Shown here: positions 17,049-25,803 of the stretch, piece after piece
Position numbering within the stretch: position 1 is the first letter of the stretch
Layout: each line of letters opens with the position of its first letter
Assembly (NCBI GenBank): GCA_910588985.1
Contig: CAJURO010000021.1
Span: 1 to 30,962 of the forward strand
DNA length: 30,962 nt
Direction of reading: 5' to 3'
DNA from: an uncultured Eggerthellaceae bacterium
Lineage (GTDB): Bacteria > Actinomycetota > Coriobacteriia > Coriobacteriales > Eggerthellaceae
Program-made: the position numbers and the translations under genes
The notes under the pieces: model-generated
What the model was told of the DNA's origin: nothing
Seen by the model: the letters and a program-made list of their open reading frames with translations, nothing else
Database searches by the model: none

Positions 17049-17399
17049 ATGTTTAATGAGATGAATAGTCCGCAAGAAGGGTTTGGCGCGTTCGAACAAG
17101 CCAGCAGCACATCGGATCTTGTCATTCCAAGTCTCGAAGGATTTGCTGGCGAACTCGCCTTTGAAGACGTTGCCGCACTTGGCCTCTCGAAGATCGAAGG
17201 GGCGGACACTTTGGGCATCCCGCTTGTTGGACGAGTCGAAGCAGATGCTACGTCACCATCCGCGCGTTCTATGACCTCTGCGACAAGCACGCCCTTCCCC
17301 ACGCCCACAGAGGAGCCAACCTATCAGTTCGGAATGAAAGAGCGAGCGCTCCAGCCTGTGCGCTCAACCGTGTGCTATGACCAGAGCTTCTTCATGTAA
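17049..17399 (+). CDS. Orphan hypothetical protein, 116 aa
   Basis: I do not recognise this protein. ATG 17049 is preceded by CAGGGAG with good spacing, so it is probably a real gene. It has no signal peptide or membrane helix. The N-terminal half is acidic and hydrophobic in alternation (PSLEGFAGELAFEDVAALGL), the middle is a low-complexity Ser/Thr/Pro stretch (SMTSATSTPFPTPTEEPTY), and the C-terminus is short and mixed, ending VCYDQSFFM with the only cysteine. The layout suggests a partly disordered protein. It is alone on the plus strand, followed 40 bases later by a strong terminator, with minus-strand genes on both sides. Confidence 0.65.
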   Translation: MFNEMNSPQEGFGAFEQASSTSDLVIPSLEGFAGELAFEDVAALGLSKIEGADTLGIPLVGRVEADATSPSARSMTSATSTPFPTPTEEPTYQFGMKERALQPVRSTVCYDQSFFM

Positions 17400-17439
17400 A
17401 GGACGTCCTCGGCCATCCATAAAACAATCACTGCAAAAG

Positions 17440-17478
17440 AAGAGCCGCCTGATCGGCGGCTCTTTCTTATCATTTTTT
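17440..17478 (+). terminator. Strong rho-independent terminator, probably bidirectional
   Basis: A perfect 10-bp stem AAGAGCCGCC/GGCGGCTCTT with loop TGATC is followed on the plus strand by TTCTTATCATTTTTT. It ends the 116-aa gene. On the minus strand the stem lies just past the 96-aa gene stop and is followed by CTTTTG, so it may serve both converging transcripts. Confidence 0.9.
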
Positions 17479-17760
17479 AGTCTTAGAGCGAAGCTGAGCG
17501 ATCCTCTCGCGCGCTCGCATCCAATCGCGCGCTCCTAAACCCGCAACGCCTGCGGCCACAAGCGCGATCACGAAGATACCGATGTTCGCGACGTTCGTCT
17601 GAACCCATGCCACACCCGCGCCCGCAAGCGCAAGCTTGCATGCGATCAAGACAGCAAGGCCCACGAACGCGACGATCGCGCGCATCATACCGTTACGCTT
17701 CTCGATCTCAAGCTCTGCGATCTGCGCCTGCGCGTTCTTCTTCTTTCCGCCTCGTCCCAT
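17470..17760 (-). CDS. Small two-helix membrane protein, 96 aa
   Basis: Not a family I can name. A basic, Gln/Glu-rich cytoplasmic N-terminus (MGRGGKKKNAQAQIAELEIEKR) is followed by two predicted membrane helices (about 27-51 and 57-77) joined by a short loop with AWVQTNVAN, and then a basic tail (RDWMRARERIAQLRSKTKK). Both ends should face the cytoplasm by the positive-inside rule. An AAGGCAGG site precedes ATG 17760. It begins 30 bases after the SpoVAE-like gene on the same strand, so co-expression is probable. Its stop overlaps the terminator region. Confidence 0.7.
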   Translation of the reverse strand: MGRGGKKKNAQAQIAELEIEKRNGMMRAIVAFVGLAVLIACKLALAGAGVAWVQTNVANIGIFVIALVAAGVAGLGARDWMRARERIAQLRSKTKK

Positions 17761-17790
17761 GATGCCTGCCTTTATGAACTAGGAGCGTCT

Positions 17791-18759
17791 TTACGCTGTG
17801 ACCGCCTCTGCTGAGCCGATCGGTGTGCCGTTGTTGGCATCGGCATCGAAGCCTTCAAGCTCCTCGACATTCTTCTTCTTGACCATGGAAGCATCGTAGC
17901 CAAGCTCCTCGAGCGCATGGAGCGCCTTCTCGGCATGAACCTCGTCAAGAGGCTTGCGGCCGAACACAGCATTGTAGATCCAGAAGGTGCAAAGCGCCGT
18001 CAAGGCAAGGCCGGTCACAGCCAGCATGAATGACCCAAGGTGAAGCAGTGCTGCATCGATATGACCATAGAAGAAGTCAAGGCCAACGTTGTACATGTTA
18101 TAACCACCCACGGTGATCATGACCGAGAAGCCTTCGCCAGAGAAGTTCGCCAGAGCGCCAGAGATGCCAAAGGGTGCGAGGATCGCACCCACCATCCACG
18201 CCGTCATCAAGATGTAGAGCGGAGTGACCTTTGGCGTAACCGCCTTAAGAGCAACATAGAGGATCTGGAAGATCGCGGCAAGAGCACCACCGACGAGGAA
18301 CGCATAGACGAACAGCATACCGCCTGTAGTCTTCTCAACGCCAAGCGCAGCACCCTGCTCAGCACCAAACATGCCACAGACGAATCCGAATACGATGCAA
18401 ATGGCAGCAAAGACCACGTTGAACCAGACGACGAACCATACGCAATTCCACACGCACTTCCCCATGCTTGCGTTCTGCTTCGTCCATGGCCCAACTGCCT
18501 TCATGCCAACAGCCATGGCAAAGCCCGAGAAGGGAAGAAGCGCTCCGAACGTAGCCCACTCCTCAACATACTGGTAGCAAGCAAGTCCGCCCAAGATGCA
18601 GCCAATCACGCCCATGGAGACGAGCGTTGCGCCTCCCATGAAGAATGACATGGGCGTATCGGCAAGCACGACCTGCCAAAACGACAGGATCGCCTGCGCG
18701 ATGAGCGCGAATGTGCCTCCTACCAGGAAGCTGTAGATAACGGTTTTGTATGGTTTCAT
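17791..18759 (-). CDS. SpoVAE-like membrane protein with internal duplication
   Basis: 322 aa, with about eight or nine membrane helices. Two halves each begin with a matching motif: YSFLVGGTFALIAQ (9-22) and YAFLVGGALAAIFQ (152-165), 143 residues apart. The second half continues TPKVTPLYILMTAWMVGAILAPFGISGALANFSGEG, the pattern of SpoVAE/SpoVAC proteins that move dipicolinate or ions across the forespore membrane in spore formers. The C-terminal 60 residues are soluble and acidic (EVHAEKALHALEELGYDASMVKKK). Sporulation is not expected in this lineage, so the role is unknown. ATG 18759 has AAGGAG upstream; the open frame 60 bases further is rejected. It sits between the EF-G paralogue and a small membrane protein, all on the minus strand. 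Confidence 0.7.
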   Translation of the reverse strand: MKPYKTVIYSFLVGGTFALIAQAILSFWQVVLADTPMSFFMGGATLVSMGVIGCILGGLACYQYVEEWATFGALLPFSGFAMAVGMKAVGPWTKQNASMGKCVWNCVWFVVWFNVVFAAICIVFGFVCGMFGAEQGAALGVEKTTGGMLFVYAFLVGGALAAIFQILYVALKAVTPKVTPLYILMTAWMVGAILAPFGISGALANFSGEGFSVMITVGGYNMYNVGLDFFYGHIDAALLHLGSFMLAVTGLALTALCTFWIYNAVFGRKPLDEVHAEKALHALEELGYDASMVKKKNVEELEGFDADANNGTPIGSAEAVTA

Positions 18760-18784
18760 ACCATCTCCTTTTCCCCATTCAGCA

Positions 18785-18816
18785 GATGATCGCTGGACCC
18801 CCATCCAACGATCATC
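18785..18816. repeat. 13-bp inverted repeat between EF-G-like and SpoVAE-like genes
   Basis: GATGATCGCTGGA and TCCAACGATCATC flank a 6-base loop, with one mismatch. A second hairpin, CGCCTT/AAGGCG (18828-18846), lies closer to the EF-G stop. Neither has a T tract on the minus strand, so they may be RNA-processing or partial-termination elements within a shared transcript. Confidence 0.7.
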
Positions 18817-18862
18817 CAACCCCTATTCGCCTTGTTCTGAAAGGCGTTTCGGCAATTATACG

Positions 18863-20938
18863 TTAGTTGCCCGCTGCGCGAGCTGCTTCGTACTCATCGA
18901 TCAGCTTTTTGGTCACATCTCTCGGTGCTTCTTCATACCCCTCGATGGTGATGGCGTAGCTTCCCGAGCCACGCGTCAAAGAGCGGAGGTCTTTCGTGTA
19001 ATTGATGATCTCGGCATAGGGAACACGGATCTTGATGATGGTCTCGCCCGCTTCGGCAGCGTCGGTGCCGATGATGCGACCACGACGAGTGGAGATGTCT
19101 CCCATGACCGCGCCTGCGTACTCTTCAGGGATAGTGACCTCAAGCGTTGCCATCGGCTCAAGGATGACAGGGTTTGCCTTCTCGCATGCAGCACGGAAGC
19201 CAATGCGCGCCGCTGTCTTGAATGCCATCTCGTTCGAGTCGACGGCATGGTAGGAGCCATCGAAGACGGTGCACTTGATGTCGACCATCGGGTAACCCGC
19301 CAAGAAGCCCTCTTGCATGGCATCTTGCACGCCCTTGTCAACCGCCGGGATCAAGCCATTGGGAATGACGCCACCCTTGATGGCATCAACGAACTCATAG
19401 CCTCCATCGGGAAGGGGCTCAAGTCGAAGCCAGCAATCACCGAACTGGCCAGCACCACCCGTCTGCTTCTTGTGACGGCCTTGCGCTTCAGCCATCTTGC
19501 GGATGGTCTCGCGATAGGGCACACGCACAGGCACAAGACGCGCCTCGACATTCGCCTGCTCCTTCATGCGCGAAAGCAGCATATCAACCTGCGTATCGCC
19601 CATAGCGTGAAGAATGGTCTGATGCGTCTGGTCATCACGCGTGATGCGAATGGTCGGATCTGCCTCAGCAGCGCGCGCAAGGAACGTCCCGAGCTTGTCC
19701 TCTTCGTTCTTGTTCACTGCCTCGATGGCAACGGGATACAGTGGCTCGGGCAGGTTCAATGGCTCGATGGCGATATCGCCCTCGACCGAAAGCGTATCCC
19801 CGCTCCGTGTCTCATTGAGCTTTGGAACAACTACGATGTCGCCCGCCTTCGCGCTCTTCACATCAACGGGCTCCTTGCCCATCATGACCTGGACCTTGCC
19901 GATGCGCTCCTTCTTGCCCGTACGCGAATTGATAAGCTCAACGCCTGGCTCAAGATAGCCTGAGAGCACCTTCAGGAAGCTGAGGCGACCAACGAATGGA
20001 TCGGAGATGGTCTTGAACACGAATGCAGAAGGACGCTTGGTCTCATCGATCGGGATGGTAACGCCATCGGACATTTGACGGAAACGACCATGGCTTCGCG
20101 GATGCGGGAAGTATGTGCAGATGTCCTCCATGAGCCCTGCGACGCCTTGCATGATGATGGTCGAACCGACGAACACGGGGATGAACAGCTCTTGTGCGAT
20201 AGCCTTGTCGAGCAGCGACTCAAGCTCCTGCTGCGTGAGCTGCTCTTCGCCATCAAGATATTTCATCATGAGCTCATCATCAGCCTCAGCAACAAGGTCG
20301 CACAGCTTATCACGCGCAGCAAGGGCAGCATCCCTGTAGGTCTCAGGGATCTCCTCGATGATCTCTGAAGAGCCGCCTGAGCTGAAGTACCGCGCCTTCA
20401 TCCTGATGACATCGATGACACCTTCGAAATCCTTGTCAACACCCATAGGGATGGTAACCGCGCCTAGACGTGCACCGAAGCGGGCATGAAGTTGAGCCAT
20501 GATGGAGTCGAAGTTAGCGTTCTCGCGGTCGATGTGGTTGATGTAGACCGCGCGAGAGAGGCGCATGTCCTCGGCTTCGCGCCAGAGACGCGTTGTCATG
20601 ACCTGTGGACCAGCAACAGCGTCGATCACGAAAAGCGCCATCTCAGCAGCCTGCATGGTTGCGAGCGTGTCCCCGATGAAATCAGGGTGTCCTGAAGTGT
20701 CAAGAACATTGATCTTGTAATCCTTGTAGGGGATCGGCGCAATGGACGTGCTGATGGTGAACTTGCGCTTGATCTCTTCAGGGTCATAATCCAGGTAGGA
20801 CTTTCCATCATGAGTGGTTCCCATGCGAGGGGTCTTGCCCGACACATAGAGCATGGCTTCTGCCAGGGAGGTCTTCCCTGCGCCATCTTGGCCGACGAGA
20901 ACGATATTCCTTACATGTTCAGTAGCAGGAGCTGCCAT
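18863..20938 (-). CDS. Elongation factor G-like paralogue (EF-G2 type)
   Basis: 691 aa translational GTPase related to EF-G, which drives ribosomal translocation. G1 is GQDGAGKT (16-23), G3 is DTSGHPDF (80-87, catalytic-type His84 kept), and G4 reads NHID (134-137) instead of the usual NKxD. The domain IV phrase HKKQTGGAGQFGD is characteristic of the EF-G-like second copies seen in actinobacteria and others rather than the housekeeping FusA (family knowledge). No rpsL, rpsG or tuf is adjacent, which also argues against the str-operon EF-G. The precise role (specialised translation, recycling or stress) is open. ATG 20938 is chosen for homology, with GGTGGT upstream; in-frame GTG codons lie 6 and 9 bases earlier. 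Confidence 0.9.
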   Translation of the reverse strand: MAAPATEHVRNIVLVGQDGAGKTSLAEAMLYVSGKTPRMGTTHDGKSYLDYDPEEIKRKFTISTSIAPIPYKDYKINVLDTSGHPDFIGDTLATMQAAEMALFVIDAVAGPQVMTTRLWREAEDMRLSRAVYINHIDRENANFDSIMAQLHARFGARLGAVTIPMGVDKDFEGVIDVIRMKARYFSSGGSSEIIEEIPETYRDAALAARDKLCDLVAEADDELMMKYLDGEEQLTQQELESLLDKAIAQELFIPVFVGSTIIMQGVAGLMEDICTYFPHPRSHGRFRQMSDGVTIPIDETKRPSAFVFKTISDPFVGRLSFLKVLSGYLEPGVELINSRTGKKERIGKVQVMMGKEPVDVKSAKAGDIVVVPKLNETRSGDTLSVEGDIAIEPLNLPEPLYPVAIEAVNKNEEDKLGTFLARAAEADPTIRITRDDQTHQTILHAMGDTQVDMLLSRMKEQANVEARLVPVRVPYRETIRKMAEAQGRHKKQTGGAGQFGDCWLRLEPLPDGGYEFVDAIKGGVIPNGLIPAVDKGVQDAMQEGFLAGYPMVDIKCTVFDGSYHAVDSNEMAFKTAARIGFRAACEKANPVILEPMATLEVTIPEEYAGAVMGDISTRRGRIIGTDAAEAGETIIKIRVPYAEIINYTKDLRSLTRGSGSYAITIEGYEEAPRDVTKKLIDEYEAARAAGN

Positions 20939-21048
20939 GGTCACCACCGTCTTTCTGCAGGCTGGTTTCTATATGCTAACAGTGTACCCGAAATGAACAC
21001 CCTCACTACAGCGCATGACCATCTTTCCAAAGTGCTCAAGAGGGATCG

Positions 21049-21091
21049 CGCGCAACGAGAAAGGGCCAGCCGCATCAAGCGACTGACCCTT
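21049..21091 (-). terminator. Terminator-like hairpin after the 648-aa membrane protein gene
   Basis: On the minus strand AAGGGTCAGTCGC pairs with GCGGCTGGCCCTT around a 5-base loop (13 bp, two G-U wobbles), starting 28 bases past the stop. The tail TCTCGTTGCG is only moderately T-rich, so it may be partly rho-independent. Confidence 0.6.
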
Positions 21092-21118
21092 ACGATGCCA
21101 TGCTCTACTTTCGAGCGA

Positions 21119-23065
21119 TCAAGCAGCGGCATCGATCGCGGCCGCTTCAGCGTTGTCCTCTCCGCTGTCGGTTTCCACTTGCATGCGATGCTCTTCGCCA
21201 TCCTCACCGATGATCGAATAGACCTGGTTCAACGTCTCGGTCGTCAAGTAGGTGAACGTGATACTGTCGCCAGGCTTGTAACGTACGATCTCAAGCAGAC
21301 CTGGCAACCCGAAGTCATAGAGCGCATCATCGCCAACAAGCGTCACATAGAAATGCGAGTTGCTGTCGATGACCGCTTGCGCCATCGTGTCGATCACGCC
21401 TGTCATCTGCTCGACATCGGTGATCTCGGTGGAAGCTGACAGCACGCCATTCGTCGCAAGGAGAGCTTCATAGGCAGTCTGCGTCTCGGCAACCGTGTCA
21501 CCTGTTGCAACATTCTGGTAGCGCTGGATATCGACCATGGCGAACTTCTTCACCAATCCCGCGGCATCCTTGAGCGCCATGAAGTATGTCGGCTGATTCG
21601 CCACGTTGATGAGCAACGGGAACGTTGCGGTATAGCGCAAGTTCTGCACTTGTCCCTCGGCAGATTGCTGCGCCGAGCTCTCCGTCGCACCAGCCACGCT
21701 GTAGAAGTGCGATTCATGCGTGCGCTGGTTCATGAGGATGAAGCCGATGATGGAGTCATCCGCCGTAGCCGATGTCACACCCGTGTAGACCCATACGTCA
21801 TCGTCCTTCGCAATGTAGTTGTAGCCAAGAGAGCCATCGGCACCTGGAGTGGTGCGCACAACACCCTCTTGCCCAAGGAAGGAGTTCAGCCAACCATTGT
21901 TGTATGTGCCGTACCAGTTGTACTGCTCGATCAGAAGCTCTGCAGGATAGACACGGTCGACCCATTCGGGCACCTCATCAACTGCCAAGTCCTGGCACTC
22001 GCCCGTAGTAGCATCCACAAGGACCGCACGCGAGATGGTGTAACCACCGAACAAGCCGATGGTATAGGTGCGCACAGGGCAGATCCACCATGGATGGCCG
22101 TTCTCGTCTATCTCGAAGGAGATCTCGTCAAAGATGTAGAAGGGGTGCTTGAGCTGCACATACCGATCGATATTGCGTGCAAGCGGCTCGCTTTGCGAGT
22201 AGTAGATAGGGCTATCTCCAAGACGCACGATCTCAGAGTCCTGCGTCGTCATGTTCACGAGCGAATACGCAGGGATGCCACTCTCGCGATTGGTGAACCA
22301 CTTGAAGAGGTCCGCATAGTTGAGCGGGCTCACACGCACAGGCTCGCCTTTGTAGTTGATCTGGCTATAAAGATCGGATACCTCGAATTGGCTTACATAC
22401 TCAGGAATGGTTCCCATCTCGCGATTGCCGAGGAGGATGGCTGAGTTACGGTCGATGACAGGGATCTCTGAATAGTTGACCTCTTGGATGTCATCGGCGA
22501 AGTCGAGCGTATCAGTCTCGAGAACATGCGAGTACTTCTCGGCATTCCCTGGGATGATGGCGTTCGAGAAGAGAGCGCCGAGAAGCCCGATGACGATCAC
22601 GGCAAGCGGTATCGCAGCGAGATAGGTGAACTTCTTTGCCTTCTTGGGACTCTTCTCGACCTTGCCGCCGCCAAGCTTGTACTGCTGGCGCTTGATGAGG
22701 AGCAGACCTGCGACGATCAGGCAAATGAAGCCGATGAGGAACCAAAGATCCTCCGAATGGATGTTCAGAGCAGGATGGAACCACCAGTAAGCCCCTGCGA
22801 TCAAGAGCACGGCCACGATGATCAAAGCCACCCATCCGCCCTTACGCTTAGGCCCATGGATGTCCTCAAGGAACGAAAGATCGATGTGAGGGGTGTTGCC
22901 GCCTCCCTTGCCGCCGCGTTTCGAGCCCTTCCCACCTTGGCTCTTCGATGCGCTCTCGCCTTCGCTCGCATCAGAGGAGGCGGTTCCGCCGCCCCCGATG
23001 TTGTCAGTATCAACACCGCTCGTTCGCAAAGCTTCGAGCAACGATTCTAATCCGGAGTTTGCCAT
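21119..23065 (-). CDS. Large membrane-anchored protein of unknown function
   Basis: 648 aa. Residues 1-75 are cytoplasmic: a short helix (SGLESLLEALRTSG) and a Gly/Ser/Lys-rich linker. Three membrane helices follow (about 77-95, 106-124, 146-168), then about 480 residues probably outside the membrane. The outer part includes the phrases HPWWICPVRTYTIGLFGG, RAVLVDATTGECQDL, EWVDRVYPAELLIEQYNWYG and DDVWVYTGVTSATADDSIIGF, then SAEGQVQNLRYTATFPLLIN. I recall similar uncharacterised membrane proteins in Firmicutes and actinobacteria, but cannot name a function. The tail is acidic. ATG 23065 has AAAGGATGG upstream and follows the aconitase stop by 25 bases, so co-transcription is likely; any link to aconitase is unproven. 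Confidence 0.75.
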   Translation of the reverse strand: MANSGLESLLEALRTSGVDTDNIGGGGTASSDASEGESASKSQGGKGSKRGGKGGGNTPHIDLSFLEDIHGPKRKGGWVALIIVAVLLIAGAYWWFHPALNIHSEDLWFLIGFICLIVAGLLLIKRQQYKLGGGKVEKSPKKAKKFTYLAAIPLAVIVIGLLGALFSNAIIPGNAEKYSHVLETDTLDFADDIQEVNYSEIPVIDRNSAILLGNREMGTIPEYVSQFEVSDLYSQINYKGEPVRVSPLNYADLFKWFTNRESGIPAYSLVNMTTQDSEIVRLGDSPIYYSQSEPLARNIDRYVQLKHPFYIFDEISFEIDENGHPWWICPVRTYTIGLFGGYTISRAVLVDATTGECQDLAVDEVPEWVDRVYPAELLIEQYNWYGTYNNGWLNSFLGQEGVVRTTPGADGSLGYNYIAKDDDVWVYTGVTSATADDSIIGFILMNQRTHESHFYSVAGATESSAQQSAEGQVQNLRYTATFPLLINVANQPTYFMALKDAAGLVKKFAMVDIQRYQNVATGDTVAETQTAYEALLATNGVLSASTEITDVEQMTGVIDTMAQAVIDSNSHFYVTLVGDDALYDFGLPGLLEIVRYKPGDSITFTYLTTETLNQVYSIIGEDGEEHRMQVETDSGEDNAEAAAIDAAA

Positions 23066-23090
23066 ATAGCCATCCTTTTCTTAGCGGGTT

Positions 23091-25736
23091 CTATGCTAAT
23101 TCTCTCAAAACATACTGGAGAATACCCTCATTTTCGAAATAAAGTCCTTCTGTTGGCGTATCGATACGAACAAGGGCATCGAACTCTGTCGTGCTCCCAT
23201 CGGCGTGCCGTGCGCGCACACGCAGCGTATCGCTTTGAGGAGCACCATCAACAAGGCGCAGCTCTTCGATGTCGTAGCGCTCTGAGCCATTCAGCCCAAG
23301 CGTCTTCGCGCTCTGCCCCTCAGCGAACTGGAGAGGCAGGATGCCCATGCCGATCAAGTTCGAACGGTGAATGCGCTCGAAGCTCTCGGCAATGACCGCA
23401 CGCACACCAAGCAGCATCGGCCCTTTTGCGGCCCAATCGCGTGAAGAGCCGCTGCCATACATCTTTCCAGCAAGGATGATAGAGGGCTTGCCTGCTTCCT
23501 TGTAATGCTCGGCCACGTCGAAGATGGTTGCCATCTCATCTGTGAGAGCATCCGTCGTCCATCCGCCTCGCTTGCCCTGAGCAAGCCCATTCAAGAGCTT
23601 CACGTTAGCGAATGTCCCTCGCGCCATCACCTCATGATTGCCGCGACGCGAGCCATAGGTGTTGTAATCAGCTGCTTCCACCCCATGGGCATCAAGATAG
23701 GCTGCTGCAGGAGAGTCAGGCGCAATGGCACCTGCCGGTGAGATATGGTCGGTGGTGATGAAATCGTCGAAGATGCCGAGTACGTGCGCATCCTCGATCG
23801 GGGCCAAAGGCGTAAGCTCCATGCTCATGCCGTCGAAGTAGGGGGCTTTGCGCACATAGGTCGATCCATCTGCCCATGCGAAGACCTCAGAAGGCACCAC
23901 TTCGATGGCCTTCCAATCCTCGTCACCTTCGTAGAGCGATGTCGAGCTGTCCTCATAGAGGCTTGCATTGACGTATTGAGCGACAAGACGGTCAAGCTCA
24001 GCTTGGTCTGGCTCGATATCCTTCAAATAGACATCACGACCCTCTTGGTCAGCGCCGATCGGATCATGCTCAGGATCGAAGTCCATCGTGCCAACGAGCG
24101 AATAGGCGATAACGTGAGCGGGTGTGGTCAGATAGTTCTGCGAAACATCAGGAGAGATGCGACCCTCGAAATTGCGATTGCCCGAAAGCACGCTTGCGAG
24201 CTCGATCTGAGAAGCCACCTCATGCATGGTCGGCATCAAAGGTCCCGAGTTGCCAATGCAGCTCATGCATCCAAACCCGCACGTATAGAAGCCAAGCGAG
24301 CGCATATCATCCATCAGCCCTGCGCGCTCAAGCAGCATCTCCGTGGCATGGCTTCCTGGAGCGAAGATGGTCTTCACCCAGGGCTTTGGCATAAGGCCAG
24401 CCGCATGCGCATTGCGCGCGAGCAATCCCGCTTGGAGCATCATCGCAGGGTCTGTGGCGGTAGTGCAGCTTGTCACCGCAGCGATAGCCAGTGCGCCGTC
24501 CGTGAGCTCATGCTCTTCGCCAAGGATATCCACGGCAACGCTTTCATGTGCAAGGCTGCGCTCTTTGCACACCTCGTCGAAAGTTGCCTTCGCTTTCGCC
24601 AGGTCGAAGCGATCATGCGGCCTTGATGGACCAGAGAGCGAGGGCTTCACTGCTCCGAGGTCGAACTCGATGACCTCGGAATAAACATGCTCCGTGGCAC
24701 CATCTGTTCCCCAATAGCCCTGTGCGCGAGCATATCCTTCGACAAGCGCGATCTGCTCTTCGCTACGTCCTGTCATGCGCAAGAATTCGATCGTCTTCTC
24801 GTCCACCGAGAAGAGCGTGCACGTACAACCGTATTCGGGCGTCATGTTCGAGATGGCAGCGCGCTGGGTAGCAGAAAGAGAGGCAACCCCTTCGCCAAAG
24901 CACTCGACAAAGCAGCCGACCACGCCACGCTCGCGAAGCATCTGAGCGAACGAAAGGGAAACGTCCATTGCGGCCACGCCCTCCGCCAAAGCACCTGTCA
25001 GATTGATGCCGATGACACGAGGGACCAATGTTGTGATCGGTTGGCCAAGTGCTGCTGCCTCAGCCTCGATGCCGCCAACGCCCCATCCAAGCACGCCTAT
25101 GCCATTGGCGGTTGGCGTGTGGGAATCCGTGCCAACGACGGTGTCGAAATAGGCGAGATCCTCGCCCTCGTCTTCTCGCGTCATGACCACGCGAGCGAAC
25201 TGTTCGATATTGAGCTGATGGCAAATCCCTTGCCCAGGTGGCACAATGCGCACGTTCTTGAACGAGGCTTGTGCCCACTTCAGGAAGGTGTAGCGCTCCT
25301 CATTTCGCTTGAACTCGAGCTTCGTGTTCTCATCCATGCAGTTCGGGCATCCCGCAACGTCTGCGATGACAGAATGGTCGATGACCAGATCGCAGGGGAT
25401 CTGCGGATTGATGTCCGCTGGATCGCCTCCGAGCTCTTTGCATGCTTCGCGCATCGTGGCGAAATCGACGAACACAGGGACACCAGTGAAATCTTGGAAG
25501 AGCACGCGTGCTGGCGAGAACTCAACCTCGCTGCCTGCAGTGCGCGCGAATGCCGCCTCAATGATACGCGCTGCGAACGTGAGTCCTTCCTCATCCGTCC
25601 GTGCGTTGCGCAGGACGTTCTCAAGCAGAACCTTAAGCGAATACGGCAGCTTCTCCGCTCCTTCGATCTGCGAGATCGGAATGAACGAGTATTCCTTGCC
25701 TGCTGCTTGCAGTCGCTCCTTTGCTATCTTTCCCAT
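23091..25736 (-). CDS. acnA: Aconitate hydratase A
   Basis: 881 aa iron-sulfur enzyme converting citrate to isocitrate through cis-aconitate. It has the full AcnA/IRP layout: an N-terminal part with QDFTGVP, GTDSHTPTANGIGVLGWGVGGIEAE, and a swivel domain with GSRRGNHEVMARGTF and MYGSGSSRDWAAKGP. Expected 4Fe-4S ligands are Cys424 (TSCTT) and Cys490/Cys493 (GFGCMSCIGNSG). ATG 25736 is used because AGAGGGAG precedes it; the frame is open 15 bases earlier. It lies downstream of isocitrate dehydrogenase on the same strand, with a hairpin between them, and upstream of the 648-aa membrane protein. Together with Icd it feeds 2-oxoglutarate and glutamate. Confidence 0.96.
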   Translation of the reverse strand: MGKIAKERLQAAGKEYSFIPISQIEGAEKLPYSLKVLLENVLRNARTDEEGLTFAARIIEAAFARTAGSEVEFSPARVLFQDFTGVPVFVDFATMREACKELGGDPADINPQIPCDLVIDHSVIADVAGCPNCMDENTKLEFKRNEERYTFLKWAQASFKNVRIVPPGQGICHQLNIEQFARVVMTREDEGEDLAYFDTVVGTDSHTPTANGIGVLGWGVGGIEAEAAALGQPITTLVPRVIGINLTGALAEGVAAMDVSLSFAQMLRERGVVGCFVECFGEGVASLSATQRAAISNMTPEYGCTCTLFSVDEKTIEFLRMTGRSEEQIALVEGYARAQGYWGTDGATEHVYSEVIEFDLGAVKPSLSGPSRPHDRFDLAKAKATFDEVCKERSLAHESVAVDILGEEHELTDGALAIAAVTSCTTATDPAMMLQAGLLARNAHAAGLMPKPWVKTIFAPGSHATEMLLERAGLMDDMRSLGFYTCGFGCMSCIGNSGPLMPTMHEVASQIELASVLSGNRNFEGRISPDVSQNYLTTPAHVIAYSLVGTMDFDPEHDPIGADQEGRDVYLKDIEPDQAELDRLVAQYVNASLYEDSSTSLYEGDEDWKAIEVVPSEVFAWADGSTYVRKAPYFDGMSMELTPLAPIEDAHVLGIFDDFITTDHISPAGAIAPDSPAAAYLDAHGVEAADYNTYGSRRGNHEVMARGTFANVKLLNGLAQGKRGGWTTDALTDEMATIFDVAEHYKEAGKPSIILAGKMYGSGSSRDWAAKGPMLLGVRAVIAESFERIHRSNLIGMGILPLQFAEGQSAKTLGLNGSERYDIEELRLVDGAPQSDTLRVRARHADGSTTEFDALVRIDTPTEGLYFENEGILQYVLRELA

Positions 25737-25767
25737 TGCGCTCCCTCTCACCTGCTCGATATCTTCT

Positions 25768-25803
25768 CTAAAACGAACGATGGCAGCTCATCCGCTGCCA
25801 TCG
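25768..25803 (-). terminator. Hairpin between isocitrate dehydrogenase and aconitase genes
   Basis: A perfect 10-bp stem CGATGGCAGC/GCTGCCATCG with a 6-base loop begins just after the Icd stop on the minus strand and is followed by TTCGTTTTAG. It could end the Icd transcript or attenuate read-through into acnA, for which no clear separate promoter is visible. Confidence 0.7.

Noticed and set aside
18746..19963. 405-codon plus-strand frame
   Set aside because: Antisense to the EF-G-like gene, with no recognisable protein motif.
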